DNA of 64,000 nucleotides from Falsiroseomonas frigidaquae (GCF_012163145.1 NZ_JAAVTX010000004.1:682001-746000), one strand, 5' to 3'; positions 36,904-44,562 are shown, counted from the stretch's first letter. The notes: generated by a model not told the origin, from the letters alone. Made by a program: numbers and translations.

Positions 36904-37754
36904 GTGACACCCCGGATGCGGCTGGTCCGTCGCATCGTATCGCGCTGTGCCTGCGGGAACACCGAGCCGCCATTCTCCGACAGTGGTTTGCCCATCTGGT
37001 GGAGGACGGCCAGATCGCGCGGATCGATGCGGAGACGCTGCGCGACCTCTCGACCCGCCTGCTGGATGAGTTGATCGGCGCGCTCGACCAGCCGCATCGC
37101 CGCGATCTCGCAAAGGGCATGGCCGATCTTCTCTCAGGCATCTCCATCGATTTCGTCGAGCGCGGCTTCACTCCCTCACGGACCGCCACCTTCATCTTCA
37201 GCCTCAAACACCCGATCTTTCCGCTATTCGCGCAGGACCCCGCAGCGCAGTTCGAGGTGCTCGGCTGGATCGACCGGATGGGCCTGCACAGCATCGATGC
37301 CTTCATCGCGCGTCGCGAGGCGGTGATCAGGCGGCAGACGCAGGAACTGCTCGAGGTCTCGGTACCGGTGGTGCCGCTTGCGGAGGGCATTCTCTCGCTG
37401 CCGATCATCGGCACGCTCGATTCCGGACGCGCGCAGGCAATCACCGAGAAGCTTCTGTCGGAGATCGCACGTACCGCCTCGCGCTACGCAGTCCTCGACA
37501 TCAGCGGGGTGCCGACGGTCGATACCCAGACGGCGCAGTATCTCGCCAGGACCGCTGCGGCGGCGCGGCTGATGGGCTCCGAATGCGTCATCACCGGCAT
37601 CCGCCCGGCGATCGCGCAGGTCATGGTGGCGCTCGGCATCGATATGGCATCGATCGAGACTCGCTTCTCGCTGGCGGATGGGCTGCGCCATTGCCTCGGG
37701 CAGCAGGGCCTGGAGATCGCGCCGCGGGCCCCTGCCCTGCGCGGCATCGGCTGA
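36900..37754 (+). CDS. rsbR: RsbR-type stressosome protein (N-terminal helical sensor plus STAS)
   Basis: The 284-residue protein has an N-terminal all-helical domain (LREHRAAILRQWFAHL, LLDELIGAL) of the RsbRD type, a linker helix (FIARREAVIRRQTQELLEVSVPV), and a C-terminal STAS domain. The STAS phospho-site region reads AVLDISGVPTVDTQTAQYL, with threonines where B. subtilis RsbR is phosphorylated by RsbT. In stressosomes RsbR and RsbS form a large shell whose phosphorylation releases RsbT. Only one RsbR is encoded. ATG 36900 has AAGGA just upstream and overlaps the receiver stop; it is coupled to rsbS by TGATG. Confidence 0.9.
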   Translation: MSDTPDAAGPSHRIALCLREHRAAILRQWFAHLVEDGQIARIDAETLRDLSTRLLDELIGALDQPHRRDLAKGMADLLSGISIDFVERGFTPSRTATFIFSLKHPIFPLFAQDPAAQFEVLGWIDRMGLHSIDAFIARREAVIRRQTQELLEVSVPVVPLAEGILSLPIIGTLDSGRAQAITEKLLSEIARTASRYAVLDISGVPTVDTQTAQYLARTAAAARLMGSECVITGIRPAIAQVMVALGIDMASIETRFSLADGLRHCLGQQGLEIAPRAPALRGIG

Positions 37755-38119
37755 TGGCCGGCGCCACCATCATCGCCATCGGCGGTACACTCATCGTGAC
37801 GCTGCACGACGACGCCGCCTCGACCGAGGCCGACGACCTCATGGCGCTGGTCTGCGGACGCATCGTGGCACATGCGGCGAACAACGTCGTGATCGACATC
37901 GCGCCACTCTCGATGGTGGACAGCTACCTCGCGCGGACGCTGGGCGGCCTGGCGGCCGCGGGCCGGCTCCTCGGGGCGGAGACGATCCTTGCCGGGATGC
38001 GGCCGGAGGTCGCGATCGCGATGGTGGAGCTCGGCACGGACCTGCCCGGTCTCCGCACCGCGATGAATGTCGAGCTGGCCATGGCCGCGCTGGGGCCGCA
38101 TCATCGGCCAAGCCGTTGA
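37754..38119 (+). CDS. rsbS: RsbS stressosome core protein (STAS)
   Basis: The 121-residue single STAS domain matches RsbS in length. The phospho-acceptor serine lies in IDIAPLSMVDSYLARTLG, equivalent to the B. subtilis S-x-x-D-S-Y motif, and AGMRPEVAIAMVELG follows as in RsbS. RsbS forms the stressosome scaffold with RsbR and holds RsbT. Starts at ATG 37754, overlapping the rsbR stop by one base; its TGA is shared with a TTG start for rsbT. Confidence 0.92.
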   Translation: MAGATIIAIGGTLIVTLHDDAASTEADDLMALVCGRIVAHAANNVVIDIAPLSMVDSYLARTLGGLAAAGRLLGAETILAGMRPEVAIAMVELGTDLPGLRTAMNVELAMAALGPHHRPSR

Positions 38120-38541
38120 TCGCGGCCGGGGCGTCTTCCGATGGCGCGAGCCTTGTCCTTCCCATCGAAACCGCGGTGAGCCTGGTCGCGGTGCAGCGCG
38201 CGGTCACCGGGGCGGCGGGACTGATCGGCCTCGGCCTGGTCGAGAAGACCAAGCTCCTGACCGCCAGCAGCGAACTCGCGCGCAACATCCTGGTCCATGC
38301 CGGCAAGGGCGAGGCCCGGATCGACACCATCGAGGGTCTGCCCCGCAGCGGCATCCGCATCAGCTTCACCGATAGCGGCCCGGGCATCACCGACATCGAC
38401 CGAGCGATGCAGGATGGCTTCAGCAGTTCGCGTGGCATGGGTCTCGGCCTGCCGGGAAGCCGCCGGCTGGTGCATGAATTCGCCATCGATTCCACGCCGG
38501 GACGGGGCACACGCGTCGTGATCGCCATATGGAAGCGGTAG
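38116..38541 (+). CDS. rsbT: RsbT switch kinase
   Basis: The 141-residue protein is a GHKL-type Ser/Thr switch kinase. It has the N-box ASSELARNILVHAG, G1 FTDSGPGI and the RsbT-specific FSSSRGMGLGLPGSRRLVHEF. It phosphorylates RsbR and RsbS and, once freed, normally activates an output phosphatase. No ATG lies at the right place; TTG 38116 (TTGA overlap with the rsbS stop) gives MIAAGASSDGASLVLPIET, in register with family N-termini. Rare TTG initiation by coupling would tie its level to RsbS, which makes sense for a stoichiometric complex. Its end overlaps the phosphatase gene by 13 bases. Confidence 0.88.
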   Translation: MIAAGASSDGASLVLPIETAVSLVAVQRAVTGAAGLIGLGLVEKTKLLTASSELARNILVHAGKGEARIDTIEGLPRSGIRISFTDSGPGITDIDRAMQDGFSSSRGMGLGLPGSRRLVHEFAIDSTPGRGTRVVIAIWKR

Positions 38542-39551
38542 CACGACCCGACCACCAGCACCTGGCGGTGACCGTGGCCCTGGCGCCAGATGTTCTGGAG
38601 GCACGCAACACCGGCCGCGCGATGTGCGAAGGCACGACCCTGTCGCCGACGCAGCGGGAGCGCGTCGCGCTTATCGCTACGGAACTGGCCACCAATCTGG
38701 TGCGTCACGCTTCCGCCGGGGGCACCATGCTGTTCCGCAGGATCGATGGGCGCGCCGGGGTGGAGTGCCTCTGCCTCGACCGCGGGCCTGGCATGGCGGA
38801 TATCGCAGTGGCGCTGCGGGATGGCGCCAGTGGAGGGCCGGGGCGCGGCGAAGGGCTCGGCGCGGTGCGGCGGCTCAGCGACGCCTTCGACATCCACTCA
38901 AGACCCGGCCTCGGCACCGCCATCCTCGCGCGCGTCTCGGCGGAAGGCGATGAGGAGGCGGGACGGGCCGGGCCCGGTGTCGGGGCCGTGATGCTCGCAA
39001 TGGCCGGAATGGAACAGTGCGGCGATGGCTGGATGGTGCGGCCGGACGGGCTCGTGGTCGTTCTCGACGGGCTGGGCCACGGGCCGGAGGCCTCGCTGGC
39101 GGCGCGGCGGGCGGAGGCCAGCGTGATGCACGGAGATCCGGACCCGCTCCACCTGCTGCACGCCATGCACGAGGCGCTGCGCGGCACCCGCGGCGCGGTG
39201 GCATTTGTCGCCCGGCTCGAAGCCGATGCCGTGGAATTCGCAGGCGTCGGGAACATCGCGGGCGCCATCATCGGCGGGGACGGCATCCGGCGGCTGCATA
39301 GCAGTTGGGGGGTGGTCGGCGGTCGTCTTGGCACGCCAGGTCGGCGCCGCATGCCCTGGAAGGCCGGCGAGGCGCTGTTGCTGCACAGCGATGGCGTGAG
39401 CCGGGCTGCGGAAGCCTATGCGGCGGCGCATCTGCGCTATGCCGATCCGACGCTGGCCTGCGCCATCGCGCTGCGCGACGGCACCACGAAGCTGGATGAC
39501 CAGACCGTGTTCATCGCCCGGCATGGAGGGATAGAGAGCAGGCCTCATTGA
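38529..39551 (+). CDS. RsbX-like protein: GHKL ATPase fused to a PP2C/SpoIIE phosphatase
   Basis: The 340-residue protein joins two parts. Residues about 1-135 are an RsbT/RsbW-like ATPase (LIATELATNLVRHAS, CLDRGPGM, GEGLGAVRRLSDAFDI). Residues about 145-335 form a PP2C-like domain (LVVVLDGLGHGPEAS, VGNIAGAII, LHSDGVSR, LDDQTVFIAR). B. subtilis RsbX is the phosphatase alone and resets RsbS-P/RsbR-P; the fused kinase-plus-phosphatase form is known from non-Firmicute stressosome clusters. It can plausibly add and remove phosphate in the same complex. It is the last gene of the operon; a hairpin follows at 39669. Confidence 0.88.
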   Translation: MEAVARPDHQHLAVTVALAPDVLEARNTGRAMCEGTTLSPTQRERVALIATELATNLVRHASAGGTMLFRRIDGRAGVECLCLDRGPGMADIAVALRDGASGGPGRGEGLGAVRRLSDAFDIHSRPGLGTAILARVSAEGDEEAGRAGPGVGAVMLAMAGMEQCGDGWMVRPDGLVVVLDGLGHGPEASLAARRAEASVMHGDPDPLHLLHAMHEALRGTRGAVAFVARLEADAVEFAGVGNIAGAIIGGDGIRRLHSSWGVVGGRLGTPGRRRMPWKAGEALLLHSDGVSRAAEAYAAAHLRYADPTLACAIALRDGTTKLDDQTVFIARHGGIESRPH

Positions 39552-39668
39552 GATTGACGTGTTCCCCGCGGTTCCGGCCAGGGATGCGATAGGCCCGCGA
39601 CGCCAGGAGCCACCCGGTTCGCGGCGAACCCACGGTCGGGCGATTTGCGGCACTATCCGGACGCAAGA

Positions 39669-39702
39669 AAGCCGCCTTCGGAGTGGTTCTCCGAGGCGGC
39701 TT
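39669..39702 (+). terminator. Long inverted repeat downstream of the chemosensory/stressosome operon
   Basis: A 14-15-bp GC-rich arm (39669-39683) pairs with 39689-39702 across a 5-base loop, with one bulged base. It lies 117 bases after the last gene of the 17-gene operon and is well placed to end transcription. No T-tract follows, so it may rely on Rho or act as a 3'-end stabiliser. Confidence 0.55.
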
Positions 39703-39720
39703 GGAATGCGGTGATTTGGA

Positions 39721-39784
39721 TAGGTGTTTGGGAGGCGGGGACAGGGTTCGGCTTATACCGAACGAAACTTGGCTAGGTGTTTGG
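39721..39784 (+). repeat. 11-bp direct repeats flanking a small hairpin
   Basis: TAGGTGTTTGG occurs at 39721-39731 and again at 39774-39784. Between them, GTTCGG (39746-39751) and CCGAAC (39758-39763) form a 6-bp hairpin. The second repeat abuts the left end of an IS481-like element, so one copy may belong to the IS terminus or mark a former insertion site. Confidence 0.5.
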
Positions 39785-39833
39785 TCCCACGGTTTGATGG
39801 TGCGATCCTTTCGAACGAGTGGAAGGAGGCACT

Positions 39834-39937
39834 ATGGGCCAGGTTCGTCACGGCAGCCCCACGACCACGCACGCCGTCAGAGCAGCAATACAGCGATCGC
39901 AGGCTTCGCTCTCGCCGCTGAGCCGCCAACTGGGTGG
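39834..39937 (+). pseudogene. IS481-family transposase, N-terminal fragment
   Basis: ATG 39834 with a strong GGAAGGAGG site 5 bases upstream starts MGQVRHGSPTTTHAVRAAIQ followed by RSQASLSPLSRQLG, the N-terminal HTH of IS481 transposases. After about 35 residues the homology stops at the junction with the minus-strand IS2-like remnant. The upstream ACGGTTTGATGGTGCGATCC (39790-39809) looks like the IS481 left end. The element was truncated by later insertion or deletion. Confidence 0.75.
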
Positions 39938-40577
39938 AGGCGAGGGCGACGACGGTGCCCTCATGGGCGCGGATCGGCGCCTGCCGGTGTGGGGCTGAAG
40001 CAGCCATGAGGAGAGGCGCATCAGCCGGAAGATGCGCTTGTGATTGATCAGGGGCTCGTCGGAGCTGCGCCTGGAGCGGTTCAGCAGGGCGGTGACGCGC
40101 CGGTAGCCGTAGGTCGGGCGAGCGTCGGTGATTGCTCGGATCTCGGCCAGCACGGCCTCGTCCTCGGCACGGCGGTAGGGGCCACGCCGCGGCCGGTCGG
40201 GGCGCCGGAGTTCCTCGACCAAGTTGGACCTGGCGACGCCGAGTGTGTCGGCCACGGCCTTCACCGGGAACCGCCCCGTGGCGGCGACGGCAAGCGCAAC
40301 GCCTGTTTTTTTGGGCGTGCGGCTTCCAGGGCCTCGCGGAGGATCTCGGTTTCCATGGTCTTGCGGCCGAGGAGGCGCTCCAACTCACGCACCTTCGCCT
40401 CGAGCTCGCGGACACGGCTCGCGGCCACCACGTCCTCGTCAGCCCTGACCGCCTCCAGGCCACCCTCGGTCATGCGTCGCCTCCACCCGAAGAGAAGGCT
40501 GGGGGACACGCCATGGAGCCGGGCGACGGCGGAGACCGTCATGCCGGGCTGCATCGTCTGGCCTGCTGGCGGTTCGC
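39935..40577 (-). mobile_element. IS2-group (IS3 family) remnant with broken orfA and orfB
   Basis: On the minus strand, the orfA 3' part (stop at 40261) reads GMTVSAVARLHGVSPSLLFGW and a leucine-zipper helix (VRELEAKVRELERLLGRKTMETEIL). It has lost its first 40 or so residues at the junction with the neighbouring IS (40578). orfB starts at 40264 (MKAVADTLGVARSNL) and runs through RPTYGYRRVTALLNR and HKRIFRLM. It changes frame near 39983 (HTGRR then PIRAHEGTVVALAS in another frame) and is cut at about 39937 by IS481 DNA. It lacks the DDE core and cannot transpose. Confidence 0.8.
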
Positions 40578-41785
40578 TGGACACCCAGTTTAGCCTGAAC
40601 TGGCCAAGCGCTCGAACGCCACGGGGCTGAGATAGCCGATGGCCGAGTGACGTCGCGTCGGATTGTAGAACCGCTCGATGTAGTCGAACACTTCTGCCCA
40701 GGCGGCGTCGCGAGTACGGTAGATCTTGCGAGCAAGGCGCTCGGTCTTCAACGATGAGAAGAAGCTCTCCATCGCGGCGTTGTCCCACACATCGCCCGAT
40801 CTGCTCATCGAGCAGGTGACGCCGTGGTCGGCCATCAGCCGCTGGAAGCCCTCGCTGCTGTACTGGCTGCCCCTGTCCGAATGGTGCAGGAGGGCTCTTG
40901 GCCTGCCACGTCGCCAGATGGCCATAACCAGGGCATCGGTGACTAGCTGCGCCGCCATCGTGGCACTCATCGACCACCCCACGACGCGGCGTGAGAAAAG
41001 GTCGATGACGACTGCGACATAGAGCCAGCCCTCCGCGGTCCAGATATAGGTGAAGTCGGCCACCCACTTCTGGTTCGGAGCCTCCGCCTGGAACTGGCGG
41101 TCCAGGATGTTGGCTGGGACGACGCCTGATGCCCGCTCGCCCCTGTCCGGCGGCAGGCCACGTCGCCGCGGCCTGGCCCGAGGCGCGCCCTGGCGCATCA
41201 GCCGCTCGATCTTGTGCAGCCCGCAATTGACGCCGTCCGCCAGGACGTCGTGCCAGACGCGGCGGGCACCATAGGTCCGGTCGCTCGCCAGAAAGCTGGT
41301 GCGGGCCATCGCGCCAACCCGCTCGTCGTCGAGGGCGCGTTGGCTCGGCTTGGGGGTCAGCCAGGCATGGAAGCCGGAGCGCGATACACCCAGCGCCGAG
41401 CACAGCCAGGACAGCGGCCAGATACCCTTGTGCTTCGCGATGAAGGCGAACCTCTTGTCGCATCTCTCGCGAAGTAGGCCGCGGCCTTTTTTAGGATGTC
41501 ACGCTCTGCCTTGAGCTTGGCGACCTCCCGCCGGAGACGGCCAATCTCCTGCTGCTCAGGCTTTACCTGGCCATGGCCAGGAAAGGCGTGTCGCGGGTCC
41601 GCCTCGGTCTCCCGCATCCAGCGGCGCAGCACGCTCTCCGCGATCTCGAGGTCGCGACAGGCCTGAGCCACCGCAACCCCGCGATCTCTGACCAACTTTA
41701 CCGCCTCGAGCTTGGACTCGCGGCTGAACGTCCTTCGTCCCATCCCAGGGCCTCCGATCGGGTGAAAACCTTATCCAGGTGTCCA
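40578..41785 (-). mobile_element. Apparently intact IS3-family insertion sequence (1208 bp)
   Basis: The element is bounded by imperfect inverted repeats. TGGACACC starts at 40578, and its complement GGTGTCCA ends at 41785; the following bases match partly. It contains orfA and orfB on the minus strand joined by a frameshift site. No target duplication is visible: the flanking triplets differ. The left side is IS2-like DNA and the right side a DUF2924 gene. It therefore probably mediated a deletion or rearrangement after insertion. Confidence 0.8.
40590..41743 (-). CDS. IS3-family transposase OrfAB (programmed -1 frameshift)
   Basis: orfA starts at 41743 (MGRRTFSRESKLEAVKLVRD, HTH and leucine zipper QQEIGRLRREVAKLKAERDILKK). 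At 41492-41486 the minus strand reads A AAA AAG in the orfA frame, the classic IS3 slippery site. A -1 slip continues into orfB (FAFIAKHKGIWPLSWLCSALGVSRSGFHAW) through to 40590. orfB has the DDE catalytic residues in WVADFTYIW, LLHHSDRGSQYSSEGF and DNAAMESFFSSLK. The joined product is about 384 residues and has no internal stop, so it looks functional. Unshifted orfA ends at 41357. Confidence 0.9.
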
Positions 41786-41929
41786 CCAAACCGGCAGCAG
41801 GCCACACTGCTGCTTCAGCGTGGTCGTCGGCGCCGCCTGCAGCGCGGCGAGGCGACTCAGTACCTGCGTCGGCGGGATCTTCGGGATGGTGGGCGCCGGC
41901 ACGGGCGCGGCGGTCGATCGTCTGGTCAT
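41771..41929 (-). pseudogene. DUF2924 protein gene, 5' part, cut by the IS3 element
   Basis: ATG 41929 with an AGGAAGGGA site starts MTRRSTAAPVPAP, then VLSRLAALQAAPTTTLKQQ. This is the N-terminal helix and PTTxLK motif of DUF2924 proteins found in phage and mobile regions. Homology ends at the IS boundary (41785) after about 48 residues; the next residues come from the IS end and stop at 41771. The remainder of the gene is not found on the other side of the IS. Confidence 0.7.
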
Positions 41930-41962
41930 GCGAGTCCCTTCCTGTTGGGGTTCGCATGCAGG

Positions 41963-42657
41963 CGCTACCTGGCGGTGGAGTGTACTGGCACGACCAACTT
42001 CATCCACACCTTCGCCTCGGGCGCGGCGTCGCTGCCTAGCGACGCGATGGAGATCGGCAACCCGGACGCACCGTCCTTCGACGTCTGCACCGGCGTGCGT
42101 GTCGACACGCTGGAGATGGACTTCACGCCGACCGGCGCGGCGACGGCGACCTTCGGCTGCTGGGCCAGGGCTCGGTGCGCACCGTCGCCACGTCAGGCGG
42201 CACACCAACCAGCGCGGCGTACACCGCCTTCAACAAGGCGCAGGGCAGCATCACGCGCAGCGGCTCCGCGCTGGCGCAAGTCACCGGCGCCCGGCTGACC
42301 TATGCGAACGGAATGGAGGCGGTGCGCACCATCCGTGCCGATCGTCGCGTCGAAGGCGTGGATCCTGGCATCGCGCGTTGCACGGGCCAGATCACGGTGC
42401 GCTTCGTGAACACCACGCTGTTGGCGCAGGCACAGGCCGGCACCTCGGCGGAATCCGCCCTGGCCTTCACCATCGATGCCAACCGCAGCCTGACGATCAC
42501 GCTGCACGAGGTCAATCTCGCGGCGGCCAAGACGCCGATCGAGGGGCCGGCCGGGCTCGAGGCCAGCTTTGACTTCCGGGCGGCGTTCAACGCGACTGCG
42601 ACGCGGATGATGACGGCGGTGCTGCGGAACCAGCAGGCGGGGCCAGAGTATACCTAG
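41963..42657 (+). pseudogene. Phage tail tube protein, truncated and frameshifted
   Basis: Two frames together encode a tail-tube-like protein. The first (41963 to about 42165) reads YLAVECTGTTNFIHTFASGAA, PDAPSFDVCTGVRVDTLEMD. The second (about 42166-42657) continues GSVRTVATSGGTPTSAAYTAF and GITVRFVNTTLL-like strands to an EYT end. A one-base change near the gggccagggctc stretch (about 42160-42171) breaks the frame, and the N-terminus is missing at the junction with the DUF2924 leader. Alternating beta strands and the position just before a tail-assembly chaperone support a major tail (tube) protein of a siphovirus-like prophage or GTA-like element. Confidence 0.65.
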
Positions 42658-42725
42658 GATTGGCGAGGCACCCTGAGGATTCGTCCAGAACGAAAGTCGG
42701 ATTCCTAACTTCTTGGCGGCGAGGC

Positions 42726-43703
42726 TCACGGCCGTAGTGCATCCGTCATGAATCGCACCATCTCGGCGTTGAATCGCGCATGAAACACAGCTCGGTCAAA
42801 GCCTGGCCTGTTCTCGCAGATCGCCGGCGCGACGCGGGCCAGCCCCTCCGGGCAGGGTGCCATGAAGTCAAAATGTCCGGCACCGGCCACCCTGTGGAAC
42901 TCCGGCGCCCGAGGCAGGGCGGCTCGCACAGGTTCCGCATAGTGTGGCGCAGGCAGTATGGCATCCTCCTCCGCCTGCCAGAGCTGCACGGGCATGGTCA
43001 GTTCGGCCAAGGATCCGGGGCCGAAGGTGTAGCCGAGCGCCGGCGCGGCTAAGACCAACGCACGCAGTGCGCGCGGCGCGCGCGTCAAGACCGGCGGTGT
43101 GATGGAGGGCGTTGCGGCGGCGATCAACCGGCACTCGAAGAAACTGGGATGCTCCGCGCAATGCACTACGACCCGGCTGCGATCCGGTGTTCCGCCCGCC
43201 GCCACCAGCACAGTGAAGGCGCCAGCCGAATAACCGAAGGCGCCAATCCGGTCGGGATTCACGGCACCGGGATCCCAATGGTCCGCAACGTAGTCAATCA
43301 CCGCCGCGAATTGGCGCGTGCGGGCGCCAAGATCAGCGGCGCCGCTGCGGTCGCGCGTGTTGTCGCCAGTGTGGGTCGGTGCGGCTACGACGAAGCCTGC
43401 CTGGGCAAGGGCGAAGGCCGTGTCCACATGTCCGGTGAACGAGCTGCTGCTGCCATGCGAGATGACGATGAGTGGCAGGTTGCGGCCCTGCACCGGGGCC
43501 CCCGGCGCTAGATCCTGGCTCAAGACGTCGAGCCGTGTGGCACGTGGCGTCACACTCTCCGCCGGGTACCACAGGGCAGTTTCAATCGGGGCGGCCGTGC
43601 CGTTCGGCACCGCGATTACCGCGAACCCCACGACCCCATTCTCGGCCCGGGCCGGAACACAGGCGGCAAGAAGTACAAGCACGACGACCTGGAGGAGGCG
43701 CAT
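42726..43703 (-). CDS. Exported alpha/beta hydrolase (dienelactone-hydrolase/PAF-acetylhydrolase-like)
   Basis: The 325-residue protein has a signal peptide with a lipobox-like LAAC (residues 12-15), so it is secreted or a lipoprotein. The alpha/beta-hydrolase core is complete: oxyanion loop VISHGSSSSFTGH, nucleophile serine in GAFGYSAGAFT, acid in WQAEEDAILP and histidine in AGAGHFDFMAP. The family covers dienelactone hydrolase-like esterases with a C-terminal His after a cap loop (CPEGLARVAPAIC). It lies on the minus strand between the phage tail-tube relic and the tail-assembly chaperone, so it may be a moron gene or an insertion. Confidence 0.85.
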   Translation of the reverse strand: MRLLQVVVLVLLAACVPARAENGVVGFAVIAVPNGTAAPIETALWYPAESVTPRATRLDVLSQDLAPGAPVQGRNLPLIVISHGSSSSFTGHVDTAFALAQAGFVVAAPTHTGDNTRDRSGAADLGARTRQFAAVIDYVADHWDPGAVNPDRIGAFGYSAGAFTVLVAAGGTPDRSRVVVHCAEHPSFFECRLIAAATPSITPPVLTRAPRALRALVLAAPALGYTFGPGSLAELTMPVQLWQAEEDAILPAPHYAEPVRAALPRAPEFHRVAGAGHFDFMAPCPEGLARVAPAICENRPGFDRAVFHARFNAEMVRFMTDALRP

Positions 43704-43894
43704 CCATCGATCCTTCGGGACGAGGTATCGCCCAATCCTCTGTAGCGCGACCGGCCTCCGCGCTGCGTTACGTCTGGAACACCCAGGCTTCCATCGAGTG
43801 AGGGTCCTGTCCTGGCTCAGCGTAATGCCTGACTTTCCTCTGCCGCCGTGCTGCGCGACGGCGCAGCACCAAATGCAATCCAGCGGAGAATCTG

Positions 43895-44245
43895 ATGCTC
43901 ACCCTCGACCTGCCGCGCGGCGTGCGCGTGGAAATCCGCCCCGTCAACACCGCCGTCATGGCCGCCGCCGAGGCCGGCTCCGCCCGCCGCCTCGGCGCGG
44001 TGCGGGCCGCGGAGGCCGACCTCGACCCCGACATGGCGCGCGGCATGGCCTTCGCCTTCCTGGTCAAGGCGCTGGCCCGCCACGCCGTCACCGCCTGGGA
44101 GGGTGTCGGCGACGCCGCCGGCAAGCCGCTGCCGCTCTCGCCCGAGGCTGTCGAGCGGCTGATGGACATCGACGAGATGGCTGCTGCCTTCTGGGATCGC
44201 GCCATCGGCCCGGTTGCCGCCGTGGCCCTGGAGGGAAACGGCTAA
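43895..44245 (+). CDS. Phage tail assembly chaperone (gpG-like, unshifted product)
   Basis: The 116-residue protein (MLTLDLPRGVRVEIRPVNTA, then helical segments AEADLDPDMARGMAFAFLVKALARHAV and LSPEAVERLMDIDEMAAAFWDRAI) resembles small tail assembly chaperones that follow the tail tube gene in siphovirus-like modules. GGAGA lies 7 bases before ATG 43895. The last codons before the stop contain GGGAAAC in the shift frame, and the -1 frame stays open for another 107 codons. Confidence 0.75.
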   Translation: MLTLDLPRGVRVEIRPVNTAVMAAAEAGSARRLGAVRAAEADLDPDMARGMAFAFLVKALARHAVTAWEGVGDAAGKPLPLSPEAVERLMDIDEMAAAFWDRAIGPVAAVALEGNG

Positions 44246-44562
44246 GGGTCCGGGCCGAATGGCACTTCGGCCAGGGAACTGACTACTGCCGCGGCTGCGC
44301 GGCGCTCGATCGCGACTGCGGCCTCGCCTGCCCCTACGCCGCGCATGCCTCTGCCAGCGTCGAGGGCGCTGCAGCTTGGTCCGCCGGCACCACCTGCGCC
44401 ACGGCGACCATGGCGGGCCTTGATCTCGACATGCCGGCGGCGCTGACCACCGCCCGCGAGATGGGCGCCTCCGGCTGGGCTGCCGTCGAACTGCTGCTGG
44501 CCCTGCGCATGGGCCTCGCCGCCGGCAGCGCCGCTCGACGCACTGATCCCCGCGGGTCCTGA
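43895..44562 (+). CDS. Tail assembly chaperone, -1 frameshifted long form (gpG-T-like)
   Basis: A -1 slip at 44233-44239 would add 107 residues to the first 115, giving a 222-residue protein. The extension starts RLRVRAEWHFGQGTDYCRGC, has four closely spaced cysteines (CRGCAALDRDCGLAC) and ends in helices (AALTTAREMGAS, AAVELLLALRMGLAAG). In lambda-type phages the G and G-T proteins at this exact genomic position are made this way and chaperone the tape measure protein. The extension itself is not a family I recognise. No tape measure gene follows; the next sequences are decayed tail-spike fragments. Confidence 0.65.
44233..44239 (+). promoter_or_regulatory. Programmed -1 ribosomal frameshift slippery heptamer
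   Basis: GGGAAAC is placed as G GGA AAC relative to the 43895 frame, the canonical X XXY YYZ form. The zero-frame stop TAA is at 44243-44245, just 3 bases downstream of the heptamer. The -1 frame is open to 44562. A GC-rich stretch follows and could hold a stimulatory structure. Confidence 0.7.

Noticed and set aside
39669-39702. Hairpin as an integron attC or a tRNA remnant
   Set aside because: It has no attC core sites and no cloverleaf or CCA end. A transcription-end hairpin is the simpler reading.
40578-41785. Target-site duplication for the IS3 element
   Set aside because: The three bases on each side differ (cgc and cca), so no duplication is claimed.
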